A stretch of DNA of 64,000 nucleotides from Megachile rotundata (Eukaryota; Arthropoda; Insecta; Hymenoptera; Megachilidae): contig NW_027473496.1 of NCBI RefSeq assembly GCF_050947335.1, forward strand, positions 1 to 64,000, written 5' to 3'. Position numbers and translations under genes: made by a program. This document shows positions 1-12,004 of the stretch, in pieces. Numbering within the stretch: the first letter of the stretch is position 1; every line of letters starts with the position of its first letter. The notes under the pieces were generated by a model that saw nothing but the letters and a program-made list of their open reading frames with translations, had not been told where the DNA came from and did no database searches.

Positions 1-141
1 GTGCAAAACGAGCAAAATTGTTCATTGTGGTGTCGAATTGTGCTCAGATAGGATAACTTAACATAACTAGATAGTACAGAGTCGAATTACAGCGGATATG
101 TGCGAATTAGAGGCTGAATCGTGCGAAAATGAGCATAATTC
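1..141 (+). repeat. Reference satellite monomer, 141 bp, built of ~20-bp subunits
   Basis: One full period, in arbitrary phase. It divides into units that mostly end in AATT: up to 19 (20 bp counting the preceding C), 20-39 (20 bp), 40-59 (20 bp, ending ACTT), 60-88 (29 bp), 89-108 (20 bp), 109-119 (11 bp) and 120-140 (21 bp). The units at 120-140 and 141-160 are clearly related to each other (both begin CGTGC, both contain a GAGC and an AATT end). This suggests the monomer grew from a ~20-bp ancestral repeat. That origin is inference; the spacing is directly visible. Confidence 0.9.
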
Positions 142-301
142 GTGCAAAACGAGCAAAATTGTTCATTGTGGTGTGGAATTGTGCTCAGATAGGATAACTT
201 AACATAACTAGATAGTACAGAGTCGAATTACAGCGGATATGTGCGAATTAGAGGCTGAATCGTTCGAAATGAGCAAAATTCGTTCAAAACGAGCAAAATT
301 C
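142..301 (+). repeat. Long satellite monomer variant (~161 bp, here 160)
   Basis: This monomer contains an extra 20-bp unit (CGTTCAAAACGAGCAAAATT, 281-300) in front of the usual one starting at 301. It is one base short of 161 because CGTTCGAAAATG has lost an A near 268. The same long form recurs throughout the window, usually introduced by CGTTCG instead of CGTGCG. Its regular recurrence, including at matching places in duplicated blocks, shows it is an inherited monomer type rather than repeated independent slippage. Confidence 0.9.
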
Positions 302-3300
302 GTGCAAAACGAGCAAAATTGTTCATTGTGGTGTTGAATTGTGCTCAGATAGGATAACTTAGCATAACTAAGTAGTACAGAGTCGAATTGTAGCGGATAT
401 GTGCGAATTAGAGGCTGAATCGTGCGAAAATGAGCCTAATTCGTGCAAAACGAGCAAAATTGTTCATTGTGGTGTTGAATTGTGCTCAGATAGGATAACT
501 TAACATAACTAGATAGTACAGAGTCGAATTACAGCGGATATGTGCGAATTAGAGGCTGAATCGTGCGAAAATGAGCATAATTCGTGCAAAACGAGCAAAA
601 TTGTTCGTTGTGGTGTTGAATTGTGCTCAGATAGGATAACTTAACATAACTAGATAGTACAGAGTCGAATTACAGCGGATATGTGCGAATTAGAGGCTGA
701 ATCGTTCGAAAATGAGCAAAATTCGTTCAAAACGAGCAAAATTGTTCATTGTGGTGTTGAATTGTGCTCAGTTACGATAACCTAACATGACTAGATAGTA
801 CAGAGTCGAATTACAGCGGATATGTGCGAATTAGAGGCTGAATCGTGCGAAAATGAGCATAATTCGTGCAAAACGAGCAAAATTGTTCATTGTGGTGTCG
901 AATTGTGTTCAGATAGGATAACTTAACATAACTAGATAGTACAGAGTCGAATTACAGCGGATATGTGCGAATTAGAGGCTGAATCGTGCGAAAATGAGCA
1001 TATTCGTTCAAAACGATCAAAATTGTTCATTGTGGTGTTGAATTGTGCTCAGTTACGATAACTTAACATGACTAGATAGTACAGAGTCGAATTACAGCGG
1101 ATATGTGCGAATTAGAGGCTGAATCGTGCGAAAATGAGCATAATTCGTGCAAAACGAGCAAAATTGTTCATTGTGGTGTCGAATTGTGCTCAGATAGGAT
1201 AACTTAACATAACTAGATAGTACAGAGTCGAATTACAGCGGATATGTGCGAATTAGAGGCTGAATCGTGCGAAAATGAGCATAATTCGTGCAAAACGAGC
1301 AAAATTGTTCATTGTGGTGTTGAATTGTGCTCAGATAGGATAACTTAACATAACTAGATAGTACAGAGTCGAATTGCAGCGGATATGTGCGAATTAGAGG
1401 CTGAATCGTGCGAAAATGAGCCTAATTCGTGCAAAACGCGCAAAATTGTTCATTGTGGTGTTGAATTGTGCTCAGATAGGATAACTTAACATAACTAGAT
1501 AGTACAGAGTCGAATTACAGCGGATATGTGCGAATTAGAGGCTGAATCGTGCGAAAATGAGCATAATTCGTGCAAAACGAGCAAAATTGTTCATTGTGGT
1601 GTTGATTGTGCTCAGATACGATAACATAACATAACTAGATAGTACAGAGTCGAATTACAGCGGATATGTGCGAATTAGAGGCTGAATCGTGCGAAAATGA
1701 GCATAATTCGTTCAAAACGATCAAAATTGTTCATTGTGGTGTTGAATTGTGCTCAGTTACGATAACTTAACATGACTAGATAGTACAGAGTCGAATTACA
1801 GCGGATATGTGCGAATTAGAGACTGAATCGTGCGAAAATGAGCATAATTCGTGCAAAACGAGCAAAATTGTTCATTGTGGTGTCGAATTGTGCTCAGATA
1901 GGATAACTTAACATAACTAGATAGTACAGAGTCGAATTACAGCGGATATGTGCGAATTAGAGGCTGAATCGTGCGAAAATGAGCATAATTCGTGCAAACG
2001 AGCAAAATTGTTCATTGTGGTGTGGAATTGTGCTCAGATAGGATAACTTAACATAACTAGATAGTACAGAGTCGAATTACAGCGGATATGTGCGAATTAG
2101 AGGCTGAATCGTGCGAAAATGTGCATATTCGTGCAAAACGAGCAAAATTGTTCATTGTGGTGTTGAATTGTGCTCAGATAGGATAACTTAACATAACTAG
2201 ATAGTACAGAGTCGAATTACAGCGGATATGTGCGAATTAGAGGCTGAATCGTGCGAAATGAGCATAATTCGTGCAAAACGAGCAAAATTGTTCATTGTGG
2301 TGCTGAATTGTGCTCAAATAGGATAACTTAACATAACTAGATAGTACAGAGTCGAATTACAGCGGATATGTGCGAATTAGAGGCTGAATCGTTCGAAAAT
2401 GAGCAAAATTCGTTCAAAACGAGCAAAATTCGTGCAGAACGAGCAAAATTGTTCGTTGTGGTGTTGAATTGTGCTCAGATAGGATAACTTAACATAACTA
2501 GATAGTACAGAGTCGAATTACAGCGGACATGTGCGAATTAGAGGCTGAATCGTGCGAAAATGAGCATAATTCGTTCAAAACGAGCAAAATTGTTCATTGT
2601 GGTGTTGAATTGTGCTCAGATAGGATAACTTAACATAACTAGATAGTACAGAGTCGAATTACAGCGGATATGTGCGAATTAGAGGCTGAATCGTTCGAAA
2701 ATGAGCAAAATTCGTTCAAAACGAGCAAAATTCGTGCAAAACGAGCAAAATTGTTCATTGTGGTGTTGAATTGTGCTCAGATAGGATAACTTAACATAAC
2801 TAGATAGTACAGAGTCGAATTGCAGCGGATATGTGCGAATTAGAGGCTGAATCGTGCGAAAATGAGCCTAATTCGTGCAAAACGCGCAAAATTGTTCATT
2901 GTGGTGTTGAATTGTGCTCAGATAGGATAACTTAACATAACTAGATAGTACAGAGTCGAATTACAGCGGATATGTGCGAATTAGAGGCTGAATCGTGCGA
3001 AAATGAGCATAATTCGTTCAAAACGATCAAAATTGTTCATTGTGGTGTTGAATTGTGCTCAGTTACTATAACTTATCATGACTAGATAGTACAGAGTCGA
3101 ATTACAGCGGATATGTGCGAATTAGAGTCTGAATCGTGCGAAAATGAGCATAATTCGTTCAAAACGAGCAAAATTGTTCATTGTGGTGTCGAATTGTGCT
3201 CAGATAGGATAACTTAACATAACTAGATAGTACAGAGTCGAATTACAGCGGATATGTGCGAATTGGAGTCTGAATCGTGCGAAAATGAGCATAATTCGTG

Positions 3301-4944
3301 CAAAACGAGCAAAATTGTTCATTGTGGTGTCGAATTGTGCTCAGATAGGATAACTTAACATAACTAGATAGTACAGAGTCGAATTACAGCGGATATGTGC
3401 GAATTAGAGGCTGAATCGTTCGAAAATGAGCAAAATTCGTTCAAAACGAGCAAAATTCGTGCAAAACGAGCAAAATTGTTCATTGTGGTGTTGAATTGTG
3501 CTCAGATAGGATAACTTAACATAACTAGATAGTACAGAGTCGAATTACAGCGGACATGTGCGAATTAGAGGCTGAATCGTGCGAAAATGAGCATAATTCG
3601 TGCAAAACGAGCAAAATTGTTCGTTGTGGTGTTGAATTGTGCTCAGATAGGATAACTTAACATAACTAGATAGTACAGAGTCGAATTACAGCGGATATGT
3701 GCGAATTAGAGGCTGAATCGTGCGAAAATGAGCATAATTCGTTCAAAACGATCAAAATTGTTCATTGTGGTGTTGAATTGTGCTCAGTTACGATAATTTA
3801 ACATGACTAGATAGTACAGAGTCGAATTACAGCGGATATGTGCGAATTAGAGGCTGAATCGTGCGAAAATGAGCATAATTCGTGCAAAACGAGCAAAATT
3901 GTTCGTTGTGGTGTTGAATTGTGCTCAGATAGGATAACTTAACATAACTAGATAGTACAGAGTCGAATTACAGCGGATATGTGCGAATTAGAGGCTGAAT
4001 CGTGCGAAAATGAGCATAATTCGTGCAAAACGAGCAAAATTGTTCATTGTGGTGTCGAATTGTGCTCAGATAGGATAACTTAACATAACTAGATAGTACA
4101 GAGTCGAATTACAGCGGATATGTGCGAATTAGAGGCTGAATCGTGCGAAAATGAGCAAAATTCGTTCAAAACGAGCAAAATTCGTGCAGAACGAGCAAAA
4201 TTGTTCGTTGTGGTTTTGAATTGTGCTCAGATAGGAAAGCTTAACATAACTAGATAGTACAGAGTCGAATTACAGCGGATATGTGCGAATTAGAGGCTGA
4301 ATCGTTCGAAAATGAGCAAAATTCGTTCAAAACGAGCAAAATTCGTGCAAAACGAGCAAAATTGTTCATTGTGGTGTTGAATTGTGCTCAGTTACGATAA
4401 CCTAACATGACTAGATAGTACAGAGTCGAATTACAGCGGATATGTGCGAATTAGAGGCTGAATCGTGCGAAAATGAGCATAATTCGTGCAAAACGAGCAA
4501 AATTGTTCGTTGTGGTGTTGAATTGTGCTCAGATAGGATAACTTAACATAACTAGATAGTACAGAGTCGAATTACAGCGGATATGTGCGAATTAGAGGCT
4601 GAATCGTGCGAAAATGAGCATAATTCGTGCAAAACGAGCAAAATTGTTCATTGTGGTGTCGAATTGTGCTCAGATAGTATAACTTAACATAACTAGATAG
4701 TACAGAGTCGAATTACAGCGGATATGTGCGAATTAGAGGCTGAATCGTGCGAAAATGAGCAAAATTCGTTCAAAACGAGCAAAATTCGTGCAGAACGAGC
4801 AAAATTGTTCGTTGTGGTTTTGAATTGTGCTCAGATACGATAACTTAACATAACTAGATAGTACAGAGTCGAATTACAGCGGATATGTGCGAATTAGAGG
4901 CTGAATCGTTCGAAAATGAGCAAAATTCGTTCAAAACGAGCAAA

Positions 4945-4961
4945 ATTCGTTCAAAACGGGC
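4945..4961 (+). other. CENP-B-box-like site
   Basis: ATTCGTTCAAAACGGGC matches the essential CENP-B box core NTTCGNNNNANNCGGGN at all nine fixed bases, and matches 13 of 17 positions of the mammalian consensus YTTCGTTGGAARCGGGA. Most monomers have CGAGC or CGATC in place of CGGGC and so miss the core by one or more bases. Binding by any protein is not shown by the sequence. Confidence 0.55.
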
Positions 4962-5830
4962 AAAATTGTTCATTGTGGTGTTGAATTGTGCTCAGATAGG
5001 ATAACTTAACATAACTAGATAGTACAGAGTCGAATTACAGCGGATATGTGCGAATTAGAGGCTGAATCGTGCGAAAATGAGCATAATTCGTTCAAAACGA
5101 TCAAAATTGTTCATTGTGGTGTTGAATTGTGCTCAGTTACTATAACTTAACATGACTAGATAGTACAGAGTCGAATTACAGCGGATATGTGCGAATTAGA
5201 GGCTGAATCGTGCGAAAATGAGCATAATTCGTGCAAAACGAGCAAAATTGTTCGTTGTGGTGTTGAATTGTGCTCAGATAGGATAACTTAACATAACTAG
5301 ATAGTACAGAGTCGAATTACAGCGGATATGTGCGAATTAGAGGCTGAATCGTTCGAAAATGAGCAAAATTCGTTCAAAACGAGCAAAATTCGTGCAAAAC
5401 GAGCAAAATTGTTCGTTGTGGTGTTGAATTGTGCTCAGATAGGATAACGTAACATAACTAGATAGTACAGAGTCGAATTACAGCGGATATGTGCGAATTA
5501 GAGGCTGAATCGTGCGAAAATGAGCATAATTCGTTCAAAACGAGCAAAATTGTTCATTGTGGTGTTGAATTGTGCTCAGATAGGATAACCTAACATAACT
5601 AGATAGTACAGAGTCGAATTACAGCGGATATGTGCGAATTAGAGGCTGAATCGTGCGAAAATGAGCAAAATTCGTTCAAAACGAGCAAAATTCGTGCAAA
5701 ATGAGCAAAATTGTTCATTGTGGTGTTGAATTGTGCTCAGATAGGATAACTTAACATAACTAGATAGTACAGAGTCGAATTACAGCGGATATGTGCGAAT
5801 TAGAGGCTGAATCGTGCGAAAATGAGCAAA

Positions 5831-5847
5831 ATTCGTTCAAAACGGGC
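5831..5847 (+). other. CENP-B-box-like site
   Basis: Same 17-bp motif with all nine essential core bases, here in a standard 141-bp monomer. The following monomer carries the CGATC variant and lacks the core, so boxes are interspersed rather than present in each monomer. Confidence 0.55.
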
Positions 5848-7123
5848 AAAATTGTTCATTGTGGTGTTGAATTGTGCTCAGATAGGATAACTTAACATAA
5901 CTAGATAGTACAGAGTCGAATTACAGCGGATATGTGCGAATTAGAGGCTGAATCGTGCGAAAATGAGCATAATTCGTTCAAAACGATCAAAATTGTTCAT
6001 TGTGGTGTTGAATTGTGCTCAGTTACTATAACTTATCATGACTAGATAGTACAGAGTCGAATTACAGCGGATATGTGCGAATTAGAGGCTGAATCGTGCG
6101 AAAATGAGCATAATTCGTGCAAAACGAGCAAAATTGTTCGTTGTGGTGTTGAATTGTGCTCAGATAGGATAACATAACATAACTAGATAGTACAGAGTCG
6201 AATTACAGCGGATATGTGCGAATTAGAGGCTGAATCGTGCGAAAATGAGCATAATTCGTTCAAAACGATCAAAATTGTTCATTGTGGTGTTGAATTGTGC
6301 TCAGTTACGATAACTTAACATGACTAGATAGTACAGAGTCGAATTACAGCGGATATGTGCGAATTAGAGACTGAATCGTGCGAAAATGAGCATAATTCGT
6401 GCAAAACGAGCAAAATTGTTCATTGTGGTGTCGAATTGTGCTCAGATAGGATAACTTAACATAACTAGATAGTACAGAGTCGAATTACAGCGGATATGTG
6501 CGAATTAGAGGCTGAATCGTGCGAAAATGAGCATAATTCGTGCAAAACGAGCAAAATTGTTCATTGTGGTGTGGAATTGTGCTCAGATAGGATAACTTAA
6601 CATAACTAGATAGTACAGAGTCGAATTACAGCGGATATGTGCGAATTAGAGGCTGAATCGTGCGAAAATGAGCATAATTCGTGCAAAACGAGCAAAATTG
6701 TTCATTGTGGTGTTGAATTGTGCTCAGATAGGATAACTTAACATAACTAGATAGTACAGAGTCGAATTACAGCGGATATGTGCGAATTAGAGGCTGAATC
6801 GTGCGAAAATGAGCATAATTCGTGCAAAACGAGCAAAATTGTTCATTGTGGTGCTGAATTGTGCTCAGATAGGATAACTTAACATAACTAGATAGTACAG
6901 AGTCGAATTACAGCGGATATGTGCGAATTAGAGGCTGAATCGTGCGAAAATGAGCATAATTCGTTCAAAACGAGCAAAATTGTTCGTTGTGGTGTTGAAT
7001 TGTGCTCAGATAGGATAACTTAACATAACTAGATAGTACAGAGTCGAATTACAGCGGATATGTGCGAATTAGAGGCTGAATCGTTCGAAAATGAGCAAAA
7101 TTCGTTCAAAACGAGCAAAATTG

Positions 7124-9824
7124 TTCATTGTGGTGTTGAATTGTGCTCAGATAGGATAACTTAACATAACTAGATAGTACAGAGTCGAATTACTGCGGAT
7201 ATGTGCGAATTAGAGGCTGAATCGTGCGAAAATGAGCAAAATTCGTTCAAAACGGGCAAAATTGTTCATTGTGGTGTTGAATTGTGCTCAGATAGGATAA
7301 CTTAACATAACTAGATAGTACAGAGTCGAATTACAGCGGATATGTGCGAATTAGAGGCTGAATCGTGCGAAAATGAGCATAATTCGTTCAAAACGATCAA
7401 AATTGTTCATTGTGGTGTTGAATTGTGCTCAGTTACTATAACTTAACATGACTAGATAGTACAGAGTCGAGTTACAGCGGATATGTGCGAATTAGAGGCT
7501 GAATCGTGCGAAAATGAGCATAATTCGTGCAAAACGAGCAAAATTGTTCGTTGTGGTGTTGAATTGTGCTCAGATAGGATAACATAACATAACTAGATAG
7601 TACAGAGTCGAATTACAGCGGATATGTGCGAATTAGAGGCTGAATCGTGCGAAAATGAGCATAATTCGTTCAAAACGATCAAAATTGTTCATTGTGGTGT
7701 TGAATTGTGCTCAGTTACGATAACTTAACATGACTAGATAGTACAGAGTCGAATTACAGCGGATATGTGCGAATTAGAGACTGAATCGTGCGAAAATGAG
7801 CATAATTCGTGCAAAACGAGCAAAATTGTTCATTGTGGTGTCGAATTGTGCTCAGATAGGATAACTTAACATAACTAGATAGTACAGAGTCGAATTACAG
7901 CGGATATGTGCGAATTAGAGGCTGAATCGTGCGAAAATGAGCATAATTCGTGCAAAACGAGCAAAATTGTTCATTGTGGTGTGGAATTGTGCTCAGATAG
8001 GATAACTTAACATAACTAGATAGTACAGAGTCGAATTACAGCGGATATGTGCGAATTAGAGGCTGAATCGTTCGAAAATGAGCAAAATTCGTTCAAAACG
8101 AGCAAAATTCGTGCAAAACGAGCAAAATTGTTCATTGTGGTGTTGAATTGTGCTCAGATAGGATAACTTAGCATAACTAGATAGTACAGAGTCGAATTGT
8201 AGCGGATATGTGCGAATTAGAGGCTGAATCGTGCGAAAATGAGCCTAATTCGTGCAAAACGAGCAAAATTGTTCATTGTGGTGTTGAATTGTGCTCAGAT
8301 AGGATAACTTAACATAACTAGATAGTACAGAGTCGAATTACAGCGGATATGTGCGAATTAGAGGCTGAATCGTGCGAAAATGAGCATAATTCGTGCAAAA
8401 CGAGCAAAATTGTTCGTTGTGGTGTTGAATTGTGCTCAGATAGGATAACTTAACATAACTAGATAGTACAGAGTCGAATTACAGCGGATATGTGCGAATT
8501 AGAGGCTGAATCGTTCGAAAATGAGCAAAATTCGTTCAAAACGAGCAAAATTGTTCATTGTGGTGTTGAATTGTGCTCAGTTACGATAACCTAACATGAC
8601 TAGATAGTACAGAGTCGAATTACAGCGGATATGTGCGAATTAGAGGCTGAATCGTGCGAAAATGAGCATAATTCGTGCAAAACGAGCAAAATTGTTCATT
8701 GTGGTGTCGAATTGTGTTCAGATAGGATAACTTAACATAACTAGATAGTACAGAGTCGAATTACAGCGGATATGTGCGAATTAGAGGCTGAATCGTGCGA
8801 AAATGAGCATAATTCGTTCAAAACGATCAAAATTGTTCATTGTGGTGTTGAATTGTGCTCAGTTACGATAACTTAACATGACTAGATAGTACAGAGTCGA
8901 ATTACAGCGGATATGTGCGAATTAGAGGCTGAATCGTGCGAAAATGAGCATAATTCGTGCAAAACGAGCAAAATTGTTCATTGTGGTGTCGAATTGTGCT
9001 CAGATAGGATAACTTAACATAACTAGATAGTACAGAGTCGAATTACAGCGGATATGTGCGAATTAGAGGCTGAATCGTGCGAAAATGAGCATAATTCGTG
9101 CAAAACGAGCAAAATTGTTCATTGTGGTGTTGAATTGTGCTCAGATAGGATAACTTAACATAACTAGATAGTACAGAGTCGAATTGCAGCGGATATGTGC
9201 GAATTAGAGGCTGAATCGTGCGAAAATGAGCCTAATTCGTGCAAAACGCGCAAAATTGTTCATTGTGGTGTTGAATTGTGCTCAGATAGGATAACTTAAC
9301 ATAACTAGATAGTACAGAGTCGAATTACAGCGGATATGTGCGAATTAGAGGCTGAATCGTGCGAAAATGAGCATAATTCGTGCAAAACGAGCAAAATTGT
9401 TCATTGTGGTGTTGAATTGTGCTCAGATACGATAACATAACATAACTAGATAGTACAGAGTCGAATTACAGCGGATATGTGCGAATTAGAGGCTGAATCG
9501 TGCGAAAATGAGCATAATTCGTTCAAAACGATCAAAATTGTTCATTGTGGTGTTGAATTGTGCTCAGTTACGATAACTTAACATGACTAGATAGTACAGA
9601 GTCGAATTACAGCGGATATGTGCGAATTAGAGACTGAATCGTGCGAAAATGAGCATAATTCGTGCAAAACGAGCAAAATTGTTCATTGTGGTGTCGAATT
9701 GTGCTCAGATAGGATAACTTAACATAACTAGATAGTACAGAGTCGAATTACAGCGGATATGTGCGAATTAGAGGCTGAATCGTGCGAAAATGAGCATAAT
9801 TCGTGCAAAACGAGCAAAATTGTT
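7124..9824 (+). repeat. Higher-order block B, copy 1
   Basis: Repeated at 17670-20370 with a constant offset of 10546 bp. This is shown by ATTACTGCGG (7189/17735), the rare GTCGAGTTAC (7466/18012), TTAGCATAAC (8168/18714) and GTGTTC (8714/19260). Part recurs again at about 32300-34030. The CENP-B-like site at 7241-7257 is conserved at 17787-17803. Confidence 0.85.
7241..7257 (+). other. CENP-B-box-like site
   Basis: ATTCGTTCAAAACGGGC again. The site is preserved at the same place in the duplicated block (17787-17803), so the box-bearing monomer is inherited as a fixed member of the higher-order unit. Confidence 0.55.
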
Positions 9825-10939
9825 CATTGTGGTGTGGAATTGTGCTCAGATAGGATAACTTAACATAACTAGATAGTACAGAGTCGAATTACAGCGGATA
9901 TGTGCGAATTAGAGGCTGAATCGTGCGAAAATGTGCATAATTCGTGCAAAACGAGCAAAATTGTTCATTGTGGTGTTGAATTGTGCTCAGATAGGATAAC
10001 TTAACATAACTAGATAGTACAGAGTCGAATTACAGCGGATATGTGCGAATTAGAGGCTGAATCGTGCGAAAATGAGCATAATTCGTGCAAAACGAGCAAA
10101 ATTGTTCATTGTGGTGCTGAATTGTGCTCAAATAGGATAACTTAACATAACTAGATAGTACAGAGTCGAATTACAGCGGATATGTGCGAATTAGAGGCTG
10201 AATCGTTCGAAAATGAGCAAAATTCGTTCAAAACGAGCAAAATTCGTGCAGAACGAGCAAAATTGTTCGTTGTGGTGTTGAATTGTGCTCAGATAGGATA
10301 ACTTAACATAACTAGATAGTACAGAGTCGAATTACAGCGGACATGTGCGAATTAGAGGCTGAATCGTGCGAAAATGAGCATAATTCGTTCAAAACGAGCA
10401 AAATTGTTCATTGTGGTGTTGAATTGTGCTCAGATAGGATAACTTAACATAACTAGATAGTACAGAGTCGAATTACAGCGGATATGTGCGAATTAGAGGC
10501 TGAATCGTTCGAAAATGAGCAAAATTCGTTCAAAACGAGCAAAATTCGTGCAAAACGAGCAAAATTGTTCATTGTGGTGTTGAATTGTGCTCAGATAGGA
10601 TAACTTAACATAACTAGATAGTACAGAGTCGAATTGCAGCGGATATGTGCGAATTAGAGGCTGAATCGTGCGAAAATGAGCCTAATTCGTGCAAAACGCG
10701 CAAAATTGTTCATTGTGGTGTTGAATTGTGCTCAGATAGGATAACTTAACATAACTAGATAGTACAGAGTCGAATTACAGCGGATATGTGCGAATTAGAG
10801 GCTGAATCGTGCGAAAATGAGCATAATTCGTTCAAAACGATCAAAATTGTTCATTGTGGTGTTGAATTGTGCTCAGTTACTATAACTTATCATGACTAGA
10901 TAGTACAGAGTCGAATTACAGCGGATATGTGCGAATTAG
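7809..10939 (+). repeat. Higher-order block A, copy 2
   Basis: Same order of monomer variants as 1-3125, but with fewer single-base deletions, so it is closer to the presumed parent. Part of it (up to about 9824) also belongs to a longer block shared with 17670-20370. One stretch of array can therefore be a member of more than one duplication. Confidence 0.8.
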
Positions 10940-11748
10940 AGGCTGAATCGTGCGAAAATGAGCATAATTCGTGCAAAACGAGCAAAATTGTTCGTTGTGG
11001 TGTTGAATTGTGCTCAGATAGGATAACATAACATAACTAGATAGTACAGAGTCGAATTACAGCGGATATGTGCGAATTAGAGGCTGAATCGTGCGAAAAT
11101 GAGCATAATTCGTTCAAAACGATCAAAATTGTTCATTGTGGTGTTGAATTGTGCTCAGTTACGATAACTTAACATGACTAGATAGTACAGAGTCGAATTA
11201 CAGCGGATATGTGCGAATTAGAGACTGAATCGTGCGAAAATGAGCATAATTCGTGCAAAACGAGCAAAATTGTTCATTGTGGTGTCGAATTGTGCTCAGA
11301 TAGGATAACTTAACATAACTAGATAGTACAGAGTCGAATTACAGCGGATATGTGCGAATTAGAGGCTGAATCGTGCGAAAATGAGCATAATTCGTGCAAA
11401 ACGAGCAAAATTGTTCATTGTGGTGTGGAATTGTGCTCAGATAGGATAACTTAACATAACTAGATAGTACAGAGTCGAATTACAGCGGATATGTGCGAAT
11501 TAGAGGCTGAATCGTGCGAAAATGAGCATAATTCGTGCAAAACGAGCAAAATTGTTCATTGTGGTGCTGAATTGTGCTCAGATAGGATAACTTAACATAA
11601 CTAGATAGTACAGAGTCGAATTACAGCGGATATGTGCGAATTAGAGGCTGAATCGTGCGAAAATGAGCATAATTCGTTCAAAACGAGCAAAATTGTTCGT
11701 TGTGGTGTTGAATCGTGCTCAGATAGGATAACTTAACGTAACTAGATA

Positions 11749-11760
11749 GTACAGAGTCGA
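11749..11760 (+). repeat. Target-site duplication, LINE 3' side
   Basis: GTACAGAGTCGA lies directly next to the 3' end of the minus-strand LINE and is identical to 17562-17573. It is a normal part of the satellite monomer. The base to its left differs from the base left of the other copy, so the duplication is 12 bp. Confidence 0.95.
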
Positions 11761-11779
11761 TGATGATGATGATGATGAT
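11759..11779 (-). repeat. (ATC)7 trinucleotide tail at the LINE 3' end
   Basis: On the plus strand (GAT)7 runs from 11759, so the element's transcript ends in a UCA/AUC repeat rather than poly(A). The first two bases (GA, 11759-11760) also belong to the target duplication, a two-base overlap between target and tail. Simple trinucleotide tails are known from I-type LINEs (the Drosophila I factor ends in TAA repeats). Confidence 0.85.
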
Positions 11780-12004
11780 TAATGTTATGGGCTTCGACTG
11801 CCATGGTCATTAGCCCGCCTTTCATTCTGACAATACTTCCTTATGACGTGACTAATGTTAGATGATAAATGAATAAATATTTTATTATTGTAGAATGGAA
11901 TAAGATGAAATAACATAAAATGAAAATTATATAATATTAACTGATAGATTTTTGCTGTTTTATATGTGCAATAGTGTAGCCTGTTTTAGCTGTGATATTT
12001 TCGC
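11761..12004 (-). other. LINE 3' UTR
   Basis: This is 244 nt from the ORF2 stop to the element end, AT-rich. On the minus strand an AATAAA (complement of 11881-11886) lies about 110 nt before the tail. In such AT-rich sequence it could be chance. A short stem-loop lies between it and the tail. No open frame is visible. This region is expected to be where the element's RT recognises its RNA. Confidence 0.8.
11789..11816 (-). other. Predicted 3'-terminal RNA stem-loop of the LINE
   Basis: In the transcript, GGGCU pairs with AGCCC (outer 5-bp stem), then a small internal loop, then GAC pairs with GUC around a seven-base loop. It ends a few bases before the trinucleotide tail. Stem-loops at this position serve as RT recognition sites in several LINEs, and SINEs may share them. 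The pairing is visible; the function is inferred. Confidence 0.5.

Larger units (their letters stand above)
1..3125 (+). repeat. Higher-order block A, copy 1
   Basis: The order of monomer variants here is repeated about 7.81 kb downstream (7809-10939). Rare markers match: TTAGCATAAC at 359 and 8168, GTGTTCAG at 905 and 8714, and AGTTACTATAACTTATC at 3061 and 10875. The offset drifts from 7808 to 7814 because copy 1 has several one-base deletions (for example near 268, 990, 2000, 2125 and 2257). Similarity breaks after the monomer ending near 3125. The block extends left beyond the window. Confidence 0.8.
1..11760 (+). repeat. Satellite array, left arm (141-bp monomer)
   Basis: Continuous head-to-tail repeats in one orientation, with no other sequence between them. 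Successive copies of the same motif start at 1, 142, 302 and 443, giving a basic period of 141 bp and a longer variant of about 161 bp. Neighbouring monomers differ by a few substitutions and occasional one-base indels. The array starts before the window and is cut at 11760 by the LINE insertion. No open frame of coding character, promoter or RNA gene is visible in it. Variation is concentrated in three places: the two A-rich 20-bp units, the short segment reading GTGTTG, GTGTCG, GTGTGG or GTGCTG, and the segment beginning CAGATAGG or CAGTTACG. Confidence 0.98.

Noticed and set aside
11881..11886. Poly(A) signal on the LINE minus strand
   Set aside because: A single AATAAA in very AT-rich sequence, about 110 nt from a non-poly(A) tail, is weak evidence. 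It is noted in the 3' UTR entry only.
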